Origin: SSF14 sp046331245
GTDB taxonomy: Bacteria > Actinomycetota > Acidimicrobiia > Acidimicrobiales > Microtrichaceae
Reading direction: 5' to 3'
NCBI GenBank assembly: GCA_046331245.1
Contig: JAXLRH010000005.1
Location: forward strand, 1 to 64,000
Length of the DNA: 64,000 nucleotides
Positions 44,072 to 52,787 of this stretch are shown here, piece after piece (within the stretch, counting starts at the first letter, position 1; every line of letters starts with the position of its first letter). The notes beneath the pieces were generated by a model. It saw nothing but the letters and a program-made list of their open reading frames with translations, was not told the origin of the DNA and ran no database searches. Both the position numbers and the translations under genes were made by a program.

Positions 44072-45619
44072 ATGGCCGAAACGACGCATGAGGAGACTGC
44101 CGGGGCCACCGCCCCGGCAGTTTCCATGCGTGGGATCACCAAGCGATTCCCCGGCGTGGTCGCCAACGACCACGTCGACTTCGACCTCGCCGTCGGCGAG
44201 GTGCACGCCCTCCTGGGTGAGAACGGCGCCGGCAAGTCGACGCTGTCGAACGTGCTCACCGGGATCTATCACCCCGACGAGGGCACGATCAGCATCAACG
44301 GTGAGCAGGTCACGATCTCGTCGCCGCGCGACGCGCTCGACAAGGGCATCGGCATGGTGCACCAGCACTTCCGTCTGGTGCCCACGTTCACCGTCGCCGA
44401 GAACATCGTGCTCGGCCACCGCGGTCCGCTCCGCCGCCGCGAGATCGAGGAGCGCGTACGTGCGCTCGGCGAGCGCTACGGGCTCACCGTCGATCCCACC
44501 GCCAAGGTGTGGCAGCTGTCGGTGGGCGAGCAGCAGCGCGTCGAGATCCTGAAGGCGCTCGAGCGCGACGCCCGCGTGCTGGTGCTCGACGAGCCAACGG
44601 CGGTGCTCACACCCCAGGAGGCCGAGACGCTGTTCGTCACGCTCCGGGCCATGGCCGCCGAGGGGCGCTCGATCGTGTTCATCTCGCACAAGCTGGACGA
44701 GGTGATGGCGGTGTCGGACCGCGTCACGGTGCTCCGCGACGCGAAGCAGGTGGGCACGGTGGAGGTCGCGAGCTCGTCCACCCGCGACCTGGCGCGGCTG
44801 ATGGTGGGCCGCGACGTCGTCTTCAACAAGGACGACTCGTCGGACCGCCCGGTGGTCGACCGTGACCACGTCGTGCTGGCCGTCGACGACCTGGCCGCCG
44901 ACGACGACCGCGGTCACCGGGCGCTCGCCGGCGTCTCCTTCCAGCTGCACGCCGGCGAGATCGTGGCGGTGTGCGGCGTGGCGGGCAACGGGCAGCGGGA
45001 GCTCGCCGAGGCGATCTGCGCAACGCGTCCCCGCGCCGGTGGCACCGTCACCGTCGACGGGCGCGTCACCGTCGGGCGCGATCCGCGCGAGATGATCGAG
45101 CTCGGCGTGTCGCACGTGCCGGAGGACCGCCTGCACACGGGCCTCGCCGCGTCCGCCAGCATCGAGGAGAACATGGTGCTGAAGTCGTACCGGCGCCCGC
45201 CGGTGTCGATCGGGCCGTTCGTGAAGCGGTCGGTCGTCCGCTCGACGGCCGACACGCTCATCGAGCGCTTCGGCGTGAAGGCGCCCGGCCCCACCACGTC
45301 CACGCGGATGCTGTCGGGCGGCAACGTGCAGAAGGTGCTGCTGGCGCGTGAGTTCAGCGCCCGCCCGGTGGCGCTCATCGCCGCGTCGCCGACGCGAGGG
45401 CTCGACGTCGGCGCGATCGAGACCGTGCGCTCGCTGCTGCTCGACGCGGCGCGCGACGGCGTAGGCGTGCTCCTCATGACCGAGGACCTCGACGAGGCGA
45501 TCTCGCTCGCCGACCGCATCCTCGTCATGTACGAGGGGCGCATCGCCGGCGAGGTCGAGCGCGGGCACGCCGACATCACCGAGATCGGGCTCCTCATGGG
45601 TGGCGGGGGTCGGTCGTGA
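44072..45619 (+). CDS. Nucleoside ABC transporter, double ATP-binding protein
   Basis: A 515-residue protein with two fused ABC domains, as in NupA/RbsA-type transporters. Domain 1 has GENGAGKST (Walker A, ~residue 50), LSVGEQQRVEILKAL (signature) and VLDEPTAVLTP (Walker B). Domain 2 has a degenerate Walker A (VCGVAGNGQREL), LSGGNVQKVLLAREF and IAASPTRGLDVGA, in which the usual Walker B Glu position is Ser, so it is probably catalytically impaired. ATG 44072 has GGAG upstream. The stop overlaps the GTG of the first permease gene. Confidence 0.92.
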   Translation: MAETTHEETAGATAPAVSMRGITKRFPGVVANDHVDFDLAVGEVHALLGENGAGKSTLSNVLTGIYHPDEGTISINGEQVTISSPRDALDKGIGMVHQHFRLVPTFTVAENIVLGHRGPLRRREIEERVRALGERYGLTVDPTAKVWQLSVGEQQRVEILKALERDARVLVLDEPTAVLTPQEAETLFVTLRAMAAEGRSIVFISHKLDEVMAVSDRVTVLRDAKQVGTVEVASSSTRDLARLMVGRDVVFNKDDSSDRPVVDRDHVVLAVDDLAADDDRGHRALAGVSFQLHAGEIVAVCGVAGNGQRELAEAICATRPRAGGTVTVDGRVTVGRDPREMIELGVSHVPEDRLHTGLAASASIEENMVLKSYRRPPVSIGPFVKRSVVRSTADTLIERFGVKAPGPTTSTRMLSGGNVQKVLLAREFSARPVALIAASPTRGLDVGAIETVRSLLLDAARDGVGVLLMTEDLDEAISLADRILVMYEGRIAGEVERGHADITEIGLLMGGGGRS

Positions 45620-46719
45620 TCCGCATGGAGCGTCGCGTCGAGTCGCCCCGGTGGCTCTCCCTGGCAGTGCCGCTCGGGTCGATCGTCGCCGCGCTCGTGG
45701 CCGGTGCGATCCTCATCCTCATCAGCGGCAACGACGTGCTCGACACGTACAGCCGCATCATCGATCGGGCGTTCACGTCGGAGGGCGCGCTGTCGTCGAC
45801 GATCCTCGCGGCCACGCCGCTGCTGTTCACCGGGCTCGCCGCCGCTGCCGCGTTCCGCATGGGGGTGTTCAACATCGGCGGTGAGGGGCAGTTCGTCATG
45901 GGCGCCGTCGCCGCCACCTACGTCGGGCTCGCCACCGGCCCGAGCCTCGGCGCCGGCGCCGTGCCGCTGATGATCATCGCGGGCGCTGCGGCGGGCGCGC
46001 TGTGGGCGGGCCTCGTCGGGGTGCTCAAGGCGTTCTTCAACACCAACGAGATCATCGTGTCGCTGATGCTCAACTACATCGGCAGCAACATCGCGTACTA
46101 CCTCATCTTCAACTCCGAGTCGTACGTGCGGCTGCTCACCGGCTCCGGCAAGGTCTTCCCGCAGGGCCGGCCGCTCGATCCGTCGGCGGAGTGGTCGTTC
46201 ACCCACATCGGCCCCGTCGACTTCCCGCTCGGCTTCTGGGTGGGCGTGGTCGCCGCCGTGGGGTGCTGGGTGCTGTACCGCTCGACCCGCTACGGCTTCG
46301 AGGTGAAGGTCATCGGCGACGCCCCGCACGCGGCGCGGTACGCGGGCATGCGCACCCGCCGCAAGGTGATCGCGGTCATGGGTCTGTCCGGCGCGCTCGC
46401 CGGGCTCGGCGGCGCCAGCGACGTCGGCGACATCCGCCACCTCCTCGACCCGAAGGGCCTCCGCCAGGCGGGCTACGGCTACACCGGCATCGTCATCGCG
46501 GCGCTGGCCCGGCTCAACCCGTTGGCCGTCGTCGTGGTGTCGATCCTCATCGGCGGCCTCAACAACGCCGGCCGCTCGCTGCAGGGCCCCGACTTCCCGG
46601 CCGGCCTCGTCGGCACGCTCCAGGGGATGATCCTCTTCTTCGCCCTCGGCGGCGAGGTGCTGTCGCGGTACCGCATCGGCTGGCGCCGGCGATCGGCGGC
46701 GGCGGTGGAGCCGGCATGA
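45616..46719 (+). CDS. Nucleoside ABC transporter permease 1
   Basis: A 367-residue permease of the BPD_transp_2 (NupB-like) type with about nine to ten helices. Segments are at residues ~15-38, ~57-75, ~90-110, ~118-140 and others, and the conserved FRMGVFNIGGEGQFVMGAV and NTNEIIVSLMLNYIG loops typical of nucleoside permeases are present. GTG 45616 overlaps the ATPase stop as GTGA. The second permease follows with an ATGA overlap, so the complex is translated from tightly coupled cistrons. Confidence 0.9.
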   Translation: MIRMERRVESPRWLSLAVPLGSIVAALVAGAILILISGNDVLDTYSRIIDRAFTSEGALSSTILAATPLLFTGLAAAAAFRMGVFNIGGEGQFVMGAVAATYVGLATGPSLGAGAVPLMIIAGAAAGALWAGLVGVLKAFFNTNEIIVSLMLNYIGSNIAYYLIFNSESYVRLLTGSGKVFPQGRPLDPSAEWSFTHIGPVDFPLGFWVGVVAAVGCWVLYRSTRYGFEVKVIGDAPHAARYAGMRTRRKVIAVMGLSGALAGLGGASDVGDIRHLLDPKGLRQAGYGYTGIVIAALARLNPLAVVVVSILIGGLNNAGRSLQGPDFPAGLVGTLQGMILFFALGGEVLSRYRIGWRRRSAAAVEPA

Positions 46720-47669
46720 ACAACAACCTGTTCGTCGTCATCGCGGCCTCGGCGATCTACTACGGGACGCCCCTGTTCTTCGCCGGGCTCGGCGAGGTGA
46801 TCACCGAGCGCTCGGGCGTGCTCAACCTCGGCGTCGAGGGCATGATGCTGCTCGGCGCGGTGGCGGGCTCCGGCGCCGCGGCCAACGTCACCGGCCCCAC
46901 GTGGTGGGTGCTGCTCGTGTCGGTGCTGGCGGCGATGCTCGCCGGCGGCCTCGGCGCGCTGCTGCACGCGTTCGCCGTCGTCACGCTGCGCGTCAACCAG
47001 ACGGTGTCGGGCCTCGCGCTCACGATCCTCGCGGGTGGCGCCGGTCTGTCGTCGTACCTGGCGAACCTGTGGGAGCTGAAGAAGGCGCCCGTGCAGTTCC
47101 AGAAGATCGACGTGTTCGGCCTGCGCGACGTGCCGATCCTCGGTCCGATCCTCTTCCACCAGAACGCCCTCACCTACCTCTCGTGGGCGCTCGCGGTGGG
47201 GTCGTCCTGGTACCTGTTCCGTTCGCGTCGGGGCCTGCACCTGCGGTCGGTCGGCGAGTCGCCGCAGACGGCCGACGCGGTGGGCATCAACGTCACCCGC
47301 TACCGCTACGTGCACACCATCGTCGGCGGCACGCTCGCCGGCATCGGCGGCGCGTTCGTGTCGCTCGCCATCAACACGACGTGGGCCGACGGCGTCACCG
47401 CCGGGCAGGGCTGGATCGCCATCGCCCTCGTCATCTTCGGCTTCTGGCGACCCGACCTCACGCTGGCCGGCGCCTACCTGTTCGGCGCGTTCACCAGCCT
47501 CAGCTTCACGCTGCAGGAGCGCGGCGTGTCGGTGCCACCGCAGTTCCTCGACTCGCTGCCCTACGTCATGACCATCGTCGTGCTCGTCGCGGTGTCGAGC
47601 GGCTGGGCCAAGCGTCGCCTCGGAGCTCCCGCAGCGCTGGGCGTGCCGTACGAGCGCGAGGAGCGCTGA
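46716..47669 (+). CDS. Nucleoside ABC transporter permease 2
   Basis: A 317-residue permease of the NupC-like group with about eight to nine helices. It begins with a helix (residues ~5-25), then the ERSGVLNLGVEGMMLLGAVA loop and VTLRVNQTVSGLALTILAGG, both hallmarks of this family. GESPQTADAVGINVTRYRY is the cytoplasmic coupling loop. It pairs with the upstream permease and the double ATPase to form the importer. ATG 46716 overlaps the upstream stop. Confidence 0.9.
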   Translation: MNNNLFVVIAASAIYYGTPLFFAGLGEVITERSGVLNLGVEGMMLLGAVAGSGAAANVTGPTWWVLLVSVLAAMLAGGLGALLHAFAVVTLRVNQTVSGLALTILAGGAGLSSYLANLWELKKAPVQFQKIDVFGLRDVPILGPILFHQNALTYLSWALAVGSSWYLFRSRRGLHLRSVGESPQTADAVGINVTRYRYVHTIVGGTLAGIGGAFVSLAINTTWADGVTAGQGWIAIALVIFGFWRPDLTLAGAYLFGAFTSLSFTLQERGVSVPPQFLDSLPYVMTIVVLVAVSSGWAKRRLGAPAALGVPYEREER

Positions 47670-47675
47670 CCCACG

Positions 47676-47936
47676 ATGACCGACGGTGACGCCGCGCCGG
47701 TCCACCTCGAGTTCCTCGTCGAGCCGTTCGCCGCCGGTCGCCCCGGCCCCCATGTCGCCGCCGGGCTCGACGCGGTGTCGTCGCACGGGTTGTCCGTCGA
47801 CTTCGGGGCCTTCGCCAACGAGACGTCGGGTGACGTCGACGCCGTCGCAGCGGCCGTCGCCGACCTCCTGCGCTCCTCGTTCGCCGCGGGCGCGTCGCGC
47901 GTGTCGGTCGTCGTGCACCGGGACGTCGCGCCGTGA
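47676..47936 (+). CDS. Small thiamine-binding-fold (MTH1187/YqgV-like) protein
   Basis: An 86-residue single-domain protein. The pattern VHLEFLVEPFAAGRPGPHVA, LDAVSSHGLSVDFGAFANET and VVVHRD fits the ferredoxin-like MTH1187/YkoF-related family (Pfam Thiamin_BP), members of which bind thiamine or act as small ligand-binding tetramers. It lies 6 bp after the transporter and its stop overlaps the next gene (GTGA). Because it sits between a purine importer and a purine deaminase, a base-sensing or base-carrying role is possible; that is inference. Confidence 0.62.
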   Translation: MTDGDAAPVHLEFLVEPFAAGRPGPHVAAGLDAVSSHGLSVDFGAFANETSGDVDAVAAAVADLLRSSFAAGASRVSVVVHRDVAP

Positions 47937-48298
47937 CCGCGGACCCGCTCACCCGCGAGTTCCTCGCCGCCCTGCGGCCGGTCGCCGGCGCGCTCGGGGC
48001 CGAGTTGGTGCGGCGCCCGACGAGCGGCGACATCCCGGTGCGCTGGCGGGGCGAGGTGGTCGCCGGGTTGCGCCCACCGGTGCTCACCGAGGCGCTCGAC
48101 CGCATGATCGACCTCGTCGAGCGCGAGCTCGGCGGCCCGCTCGCGACGCTCGACCGCACCGGCAAGCAGCAGGCCATCGCCATCCTCCACGAGCGGGGCG
48201 CGTTCACCCTTCGCCGGTCCGTCGACGACGTCGCCGAGGCGATGGGCGTGAGCCGCATCACCATCTACAACTACCTGAACGCCCTGGAGGCGAGTTGA
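47933..48298 (+). CDS. YheO/DauR-type helix-turn-helix regulator lacking the sensor domain
   Basis: A 121-residue protein whose C-terminal half is the HTH_22 DNA-binding domain seen in YheO and DauR: LDRTGKQQAIAILHERGAFT, then RRSVDDVAEAMGVSRITIYN ending in YL. In YheO-type regulators an N-terminal PAS-like sensor of ~130 residues precedes it; here only ~65 residues come first. It may take its signal from the preceding small ligand-binding protein. GTG 47933 overlaps the upstream stop and the stop overlaps the deaminase TTG start. It is the best candidate regulator of the divergent purine operons. Confidence 0.75.
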   Translation: MTADPLTREFLAALRPVAGALGAELVRRPTSGDIPVRWRGEVVAGLRPPVLTEALDRMIDLVERELGGPLATLDRTGKQQAIAILHERGAFTLRRSVDDVAEAMGVSRITIYNYLNALEAS

Positions 48299-49686
48299 CC
48301 GACCAGACGCCACGACCGCCGGCCGACCTGCTGGTGCGCAACGCGCGCCTCCTCGTCACGATGGACGCCGAGCGGCGCGAGGTGGCGGGCGGCTGGCTCT
48401 CGGTGCGCGACGGTGTGGTCGAGGCCGTCGGCGAGGCGGGCTCGGAGCCGGCGGCGGAACGGGTGGTGGACGCGTCCGGCTGCCTGGTCACGCCGGGCCT
48501 CGTCAACACGCACCACCACATCTACCAGAACCTCACACGCGCCCTGCCGCCGGCCACGCGTCACAACCTGTTCGGCTGGCTCACGACGCTGTACCCGATC
48601 TGGGCGCACCTCGACGAGGAGGCGTCCTACCTGTCGGCCTGGATCGGGTTCGCGGAGCTCGCGCTCGGCGGCTGCACCACGACGATGGACCACATGTACG
48701 TGCACCCGGCCGGCGCCGGCGACCTCATCGCCGCGGAGATCGCCGCGGCGGAGGAGCTCGGCATGCGGTTCTGTGCGACCCGCGGCTCGATGAGCCGCTC
48801 GAAGAAGGACGGTGGTCTGCCGCCCGACGAGGTGGTGCAGGACAACGACACGATCCTGGCGGAGTCGGAGCGCCTCGTCGGCGTGCACCACGATCCGTCG
48901 GCCCAGGCGATGGTGCAGGTGGCGCTGGCGCCGTGCTCGCCGTTCTCGGTCACCCCCGACCTGATGCGCGCGACGGCCGAGCTGGCCGAGCGCCTCGACG
49001 TCCGCCTGCACACCCATCTCGCCGAGGACGCTGACGAGGACGAGTACTGCCTCGACGTCTACCACTGCCGGCCGCTCGAGTACTTCGAGGACGTCGGGTG
49101 GGGGAGCGATCGCTCGTGGGTCGCTCACTGCGTGTACCCGAACGCGGCCGAGATCGCGAAGATGGGCGAGTGGGGCACGGGCGTCGCCCACTGCCCGAGC
49201 TCCAACATGATCCTCTCCGCCGGGCTCGCCCCGATCGCCGAGCTCCGCGCCGCCGGCGTGCCCGTCGGCATCGGGTGCGACGGCTCGTCGTCGGCCGACT
49301 CGGCGTCGCTCTGGATGGAGGCGCGCAACGCGATGTTGCTGGCGCGGCTGCGCGGCGGGCCCGATGCGTTCCAGGCCCGCGACGCCCTGGAGATGGCCAC
49401 GCTCGGCGGGGCCCGTTGCCTCGGTCGCTCCGGCGTGCTCGGTGTGCTCGAACCCGGCTCGGCTGCCGACCTCGTGGTGTGGCCCCTGGAGGGGGTGCAG
49501 TTCGCCGGTGCGCTGAGCGACCCGGTCGAGGCGCTGCTCCGCTGCGGTCCCAACGCCGCGAAGCACACGATCATCGCCGGGCGGGTGGTCGTCGAGAACG
49601 GCCGCCTCGTGACCGACCAGGTCGAGGACCGCCTCGCTCGGCACAGCGAGGTGGCCCGCCGCCTGCAGGCGCTGGTGACCGCCTAG
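48295..49686 (+). CDS. 8-oxoguanine deaminase-like amidohydrolase
   Basis: A 463-residue amidohydrolase of the AtzA/TRZ subgroup. Metal motifs are VNTHHHIYQNLTR near residue 75, HTHLAEDADED at ~240, the VAHC His and the IGCDGSSSADSASLW Asp region. PCSPFSVTPDLM and GVAHCPSSNMILSAG match 8-oxoguanine deaminases from memory; isoguanine or guanine-type substrates are alternatives. The TTG start at 48295 overlaps the stop of the regulator gene (TTGA). As last gene of the nucleoside transporter operon it would deaminate imported purines toward urate or xanthine. Confidence 0.83.
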   Translation: MTDQTPRPPADLLVRNARLLVTMDAERREVAGGWLSVRDGVVEAVGEAGSEPAAERVVDASGCLVTPGLVNTHHHIYQNLTRALPPATRHNLFGWLTTLYPIWAHLDEEASYLSAWIGFAELALGGCTTTMDHMYVHPAGAGDLIAAEIAAAEELGMRFCATRGSMSRSKKDGGLPPDEVVQDNDTILAESERLVGVHHDPSAQAMVQVALAPCSPFSVTPDLMRATAELAERLDVRLHTHLAEDADEDEYCLDVYHCRPLEYFEDVGWGSDRSWVAHCVYPNAAEIAKMGEWGTGVAHCPSSNMILSAGLAPIAELRAAGVPVGIGCDGSSSADSASLWMEARNAMLLARLRGGPDAFQARDALEMATLGGARCLGRSGVLGVLEPGSAADLVVWPLEGVQFAGALSDPVEALLRCGPNAAKHTIIAGRVVVENGRLVTDQVEDRLARHSEVARRLQALVTA

Positions 49687-49687
49687 C

Positions 49688-51076
49688 TCACGGTGAGTCG
49701 ACGGTGGGCAGCGGGGGCCCGCCCGGCTTGCAGAGGCTCACGCCGTCGGGGAGTTTCGGGGTGGGCAGCTTCGGCGGCTCGCGGAACGGTGCCTTCTCGA
49801 AGTCGAAGCAGTCCTTGAAGTTGGAGGCGTTGGCGTCGCGGTAGGTCATCGCTCCGAGGTTCCACTTCGTCTCGATGAAGCGCAGCACCGACGTGTGGTC
49901 GTGCACCACGTGGGACACGTAGTCCTTCTTCGCGAACGGCGAGATGACGACGGCGGGGATGCGGATGCCGTACATGTCGAAGCCGCCCGGCTGATCGCCG
50001 GCCTTCACGTCCGGAAGGATGTCGTCGGGCGGGATCGCCGCGGGCGGCGGCACGTGGTCGTACATGCCGCCGTGCTCGTCGTACATGAAGAAGAGCACCG
50101 TCTTCTCCCAGGCGGGCGAGCTCATCAGCGCGTTGACGACCATGGCGGTGAAGGCCTCGCCGCGGCCGATGTCGTCGGTCTCCTCGCTGAACTCCTCGTG
50201 CCCGGCGCTCACGATGCTGACGGCCGGCAGGTTGCCCGACGCGCAGTCGCGGAGGAACGCCCCGGTGGTGTGCACCTTGTCCTTGTTGGAGGCGTACACG
50301 TTGGGGAACAGCAGGATGTCGGGCAGGTCGTACGCGTAGTCGATCCAGCTGATGCCGTGCTGGTTGAGGCGGTCCCAGATGGTGCCGTTGGGAGCGTCGG
50401 GGTGCTGGAGCACCTTCGACACGCTGGTCTCGATCATGCCGACGGAGGTCGCGGCCATGAGGTAGCGGCGGTTCGGGTGGGTCTGGCCGGGGACCGACGC
50501 GAACCACCTGTCGCACAGCACGAACGTCTCCGCGAGACCGGCGTAGAACGGGAGGTCGGTGCCGTCGAGGTACTTCATCGAGCCGAGGGCCTCCTTGGCG
50601 AAGCCGTCCATCGCGCCGCCGTTCACCTGCAGGTGGGTGGAGTTCCAGTTCTGGCCGCCGCCGTCGACGCCGCACGGGCTCTCGAGGTGGGTCACCACCA
50701 CCGGCGAGCCGTCGGGCCCCGGGTTCGAGTTCGTCGGCGCGCCGTCGGGCCCGAGCGTGAAGCCGTCGCCGCGCTTCAACATGCCGAAGTGGCTGTCGTA
50801 CGACTGGTTCTCCTGCATGTAGATGACGATGTGCTCCACCTCGGGCAGGGTGTCGACGCCCTCGGGCTTGCTCGGGTCGGGCCGGTCGCCCGGCTTGAAC
50901 CGCCGTTGCGGCACGGTCGAGGTGGTGCTCGTCGTCGAGGTGGGCCGGGCGCTCGTGGTGGACCGGCCCGCCGACGCGGCGGAGCTGTCTCCGTCGTCGG
51001 AGGAGCACGCGGCCCCGATCGACGCGGCCAGCATGGCGGCGAGCACTTCCCGGCGGGACTGGTGAGGAACGTTCAC
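49688..51076 (-). CDS. Exported phosphoesterase (phospholipase C / acid phosphatase family)
   Basis: A 462-residue exported enzyme. The N-terminus has a twin-arginine-like SRREVLAAMLAASIGAAC signal that also ends in a lipobox, followed by a Ser/Thr linker. The phosphoesterase domain (Pfam PF04185) shows YMQENQSYDSHFGML, PGQTHPNRRYLMAAT and FFMYDEHGGMYDHVPPP, the metal-binding segments of phosphatidylcholine-hydrolysing phospholipases and AcpA-type phosphatases. The GTG start at 51076 keeps the signal peptide intact. It is convergent with the deaminase gene, one base apart. The substrate could be a phospholipid or phosphate ester. Confidence 0.83.
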   Translation of the reverse strand: MNVPHQSRREVLAAMLAASIGAACSSDDGDSSAASAGRSTTSARPTSTTSTTSTVPQRRFKPGDRPDPSKPEGVDTLPEVEHIVIYMQENQSYDSHFGMLKRGDGFTLGPDGAPTNSNPGPDGSPVVVTHLESPCGVDGGGQNWNSTHLQVNGGAMDGFAKEALGSMKYLDGTDLPFYAGLAETFVLCDRWFASVPGQTHPNRRYLMAATSVGMIETSVSKVLQHPDAPNGTIWDRLNQHGISWIDYAYDLPDILLFPNVYASNKDKVHTTGAFLRDCASGNLPAVSIVSAGHEEFSEETDDIGRGEAFTAMVVNALMSSPAWEKTVLFFMYDEHGGMYDHVPPPAAIPPDDILPDVKAGDQPGGFDMYGIRIPAVVISPFAKKDYVSHVVHDHTSVLRFIETKWNLGAMTYRDANASNFKDCFDFEKAPFREPPKLPTPKLPDGVSLCKPGGPPLPTVDSP

Positions 51077-51167
51077 GGGTGACGACCCTAGGTGCGCCGG
51101 ACGTTGCGTGGGTGACCGATCGGTGACACGGCGATGGCCCGCCGGTGAATCTGGCAGGCTGTCCCCG

Positions 51168-51890
51168 ATGCGGTCGCTCACCACACCCGACGGACCGATG
51201 GGCGCGATCGTCGCCGAGCCCGCGAGCTCGCCACGCGGCGGCATCGTCGTGCTGCAGGAGGCGTTCGGTCTCACCGACCACATCGGCAACATCTGCACCC
51301 GGCTGGCCGCCGACGGGTGGCTCGCCGTGGCCCCGGCCCTCTACCACCGCACCGGCTCGCCGGTGCTCGCCTACGGCGACTTCGACGCGGTGGCGCCGCA
51401 CTTCATGGCGCTGACTCCCGAGGGGTTGGCGATGGACGTCGCAGCAGCGATCGGCGTGCTCGACGAGGCCGGGGTCGCGCCGACGTCGCGCGGCGTGGTC
51501 GGCTTCTGCGCCGGCGGCGCCATCGCGCTGTGGGCGGCGACGGTGTTCGACCTCGGCGCGGCCGTCACGTTCTACGGCGGCGGCGTGGTGAACGGACGCT
51601 TCGGGCTGGAGCCGCTCGTCGAGCTCGCTCCGGCGCTGCGGGCGCCGTGGCAGGGCCACTACGGCGACCTCGACGGCGGCATCCCCGTCGAACAGGTCGA
51701 GGCGCTGCGCGCCGCGACCGGGGTGGCGCCGGTCGAGACCGAGCTCCATCGCTACGCGACGGCCGGCCACGGCTTCAACTGCGACGACCGCGACGCCTAC
51801 GACGAGCCGTCCGCGACGCTCGCGTGGAGTCGCACCTTGTCCTGGTTCGCGGCCCACCTCGACCACGCGTACCCCGGGTCGACGTCGTGA
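51168..51890 (+). CDS. Dienelactone hydrolase-family protein
   Basis: A 240-residue alpha/beta hydrolase of the DLH group. The nucleophile elbow is GFCAGG (Cys ~111), the acid lies in YGDLDGG and the catalytic His in TAGHGFNC. Early residues IVVLQEAFGLTDHIGNICTR are family typical. It hydrolyses dienelactones or unrelated ester/lactone substrates; no aromatic pathway gene is nearby. ATG 51168 has CAGGCT 7 nt upstream. The stop overlaps the MOSC gene start (GTGA). Confidence 0.86.
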   Translation: MRSLTTPDGPMGAIVAEPASSPRGGIVVLQEAFGLTDHIGNICTRLAADGWLAVAPALYHRTGSPVLAYGDFDAVAPHFMALTPEGLAMDVAAAIGVLDEAGVAPTSRGVVGFCAGGAIALWAATVFDLGAAVTFYGGGVVNGRFGLEPLVELAPALRAPWQGHYGDLDGGIPVEQVEALRAATGVAPVETELHRYATAGHGFNCDDRDAYDEPSATLAWSRTLSWFAAHLDHAYPGSTS

Positions 51891-52561
51891 CGATCGGGCT
51901 CGCCGCGGTCAACGTCGGCGTGCCCCGCGTGCTCGCCGACGCGGCACGCACCGGCGGCGACGCGGTGTGGAGCGGCATCGCGAAGCAGCCCGTCGCCGCC
52001 GGCACGACGCTGTGGCTGTCGCTGGTCAACCTCTCCGGCGACGGGCAGGCCGACCTCACGGTGCACGGCGGTCTGGACAAGGCCGTCTACGCCTACCCGT
52101 CGGAGCACCTCGCCGAGTGGGCGGCCGAGCTCGAGGTCGACGCGACCGAGCTCGGCCCGGCCGCGTTCGGCGAGAACCTCGCGACGATCGGGGTCACCGA
52201 GGCCGACGTCTTCGTGGGCGACGTCTGGGGCTGGGGCGACGCGTTGCTCGAGGTGTGCCAGCCGCGCTGGCCCTGCTTCAAGCTCGCCCTCCATCGTGGC
52301 CGCGCCGACATCCAGCAGCGCATGCGGCGAAACGGCCGCACGGGCTGGTACCTGCGCGTGCTCCAGCCCGGCGAGGTGCCCGTGGACGGGCCGATCGAGG
52401 TCGCCCGTCGCGACCCCGCCGCCATCTCGATCGCCGATGCCCACGTCGCGATGGGGGACCGGCACCTCGACCACCACGACCTCGTCGCTGCGGCGGCCGC
52501 GCACGATCGCTTGGCCGAGGAGTGGCGGGGCCCGCTGCGGGAGCGCCTCGCCCGCTCCTGA
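51887..52561 (+). CDS. MOSC-domain protein (YiiM-like)
   Basis: A 224-residue protein with a MOSC domain: VHGGLDKAVYAYPSEHLAEW, GPAAFGENLATIGVTEADVF and QPRWPCFKLALHRGRADIQQ. MOSC domains handle sulfur/molybdenum cofactor chemistry; YiiM reduces N-hydroxylated bases such as 6-hydroxylaminopurine with molybdenum cofactor. In a window with two molybdenum hydroxylase systems and purine deaminases this link is attractive but unproven. The GTG start at 51887 is coupled to the DLH gene. Confidence 0.8.
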   Translation: MTIGLAAVNVGVPRVLADAARTGGDAVWSGIAKQPVAAGTTLWLSLVNLSGDGQADLTVHGGLDKAVYAYPSEHLAEWAAELEVDATELGPAAFGENLATIGVTEADVFVGDVWGWGDALLEVCQPRWPCFKLALHRGRADIQQRMRRNGRTGWYLRVLQPGEVPVDGPIEVARRDPAAISIADAHVAMGDRHLDHHDLVAAAAAHDRLAEEWRGPLRERLARS

Positions 52562-52597
52562 TGAGTGTTGCGCCGCCGCGATCGGTATCATGACGGC

Positions 52598-52783
52598 ATG
52601 CCTGAAGGAGCCGACTGGATCGTCATCATCGTGCTGGTTGTGCTGCTCTTCGGAGGCACCCAGATCCCCAAGCTGGCACGCTCGTTGGGCCAGGCCCAGA
52701 AGGAGTTCAAGGCGGGTCTGAAGGAGGGCGCGCAGGACGACGAGCCGTCGGGGTCGACGTCCACCGACGCCGACAAGTCCTGA
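52598..52783 (+). CDS. tatA: Sec-independent translocase component TatA
   Basis: A 61-residue TatA/E protein: short N-terminal hydrophobic helix (WIVIIVLVVLLFGG), the FGGTQIP hinge, then the amphipathic helix KLARSLGQAQKEFKAGLKEG and an acidic, disordered tail. TatA polymerises to form the pore for folded proteins carrying twin-arginine signals, such as the phosphoesterase encoded nearby. TATCAT lies 6 nt before ATG 52598. No tatB or tatC is in the window. Confidence 0.88.
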   Translation: MPEGADWIVIIVLVVLLFGGTQIPKLARSLGQAQKEFKAGLKEGAQDDEPSGSTSTDADKS

Positions 52784-52787
52784 GCCG

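Noticed and set aside
44072..47669. Sugar (ribose-type) ABC transporter
   Set aside because: The binding protein is BMP/PnrA-type and the permeases carry nucleoside-permease loops; a purine deaminase gene closes the operon.
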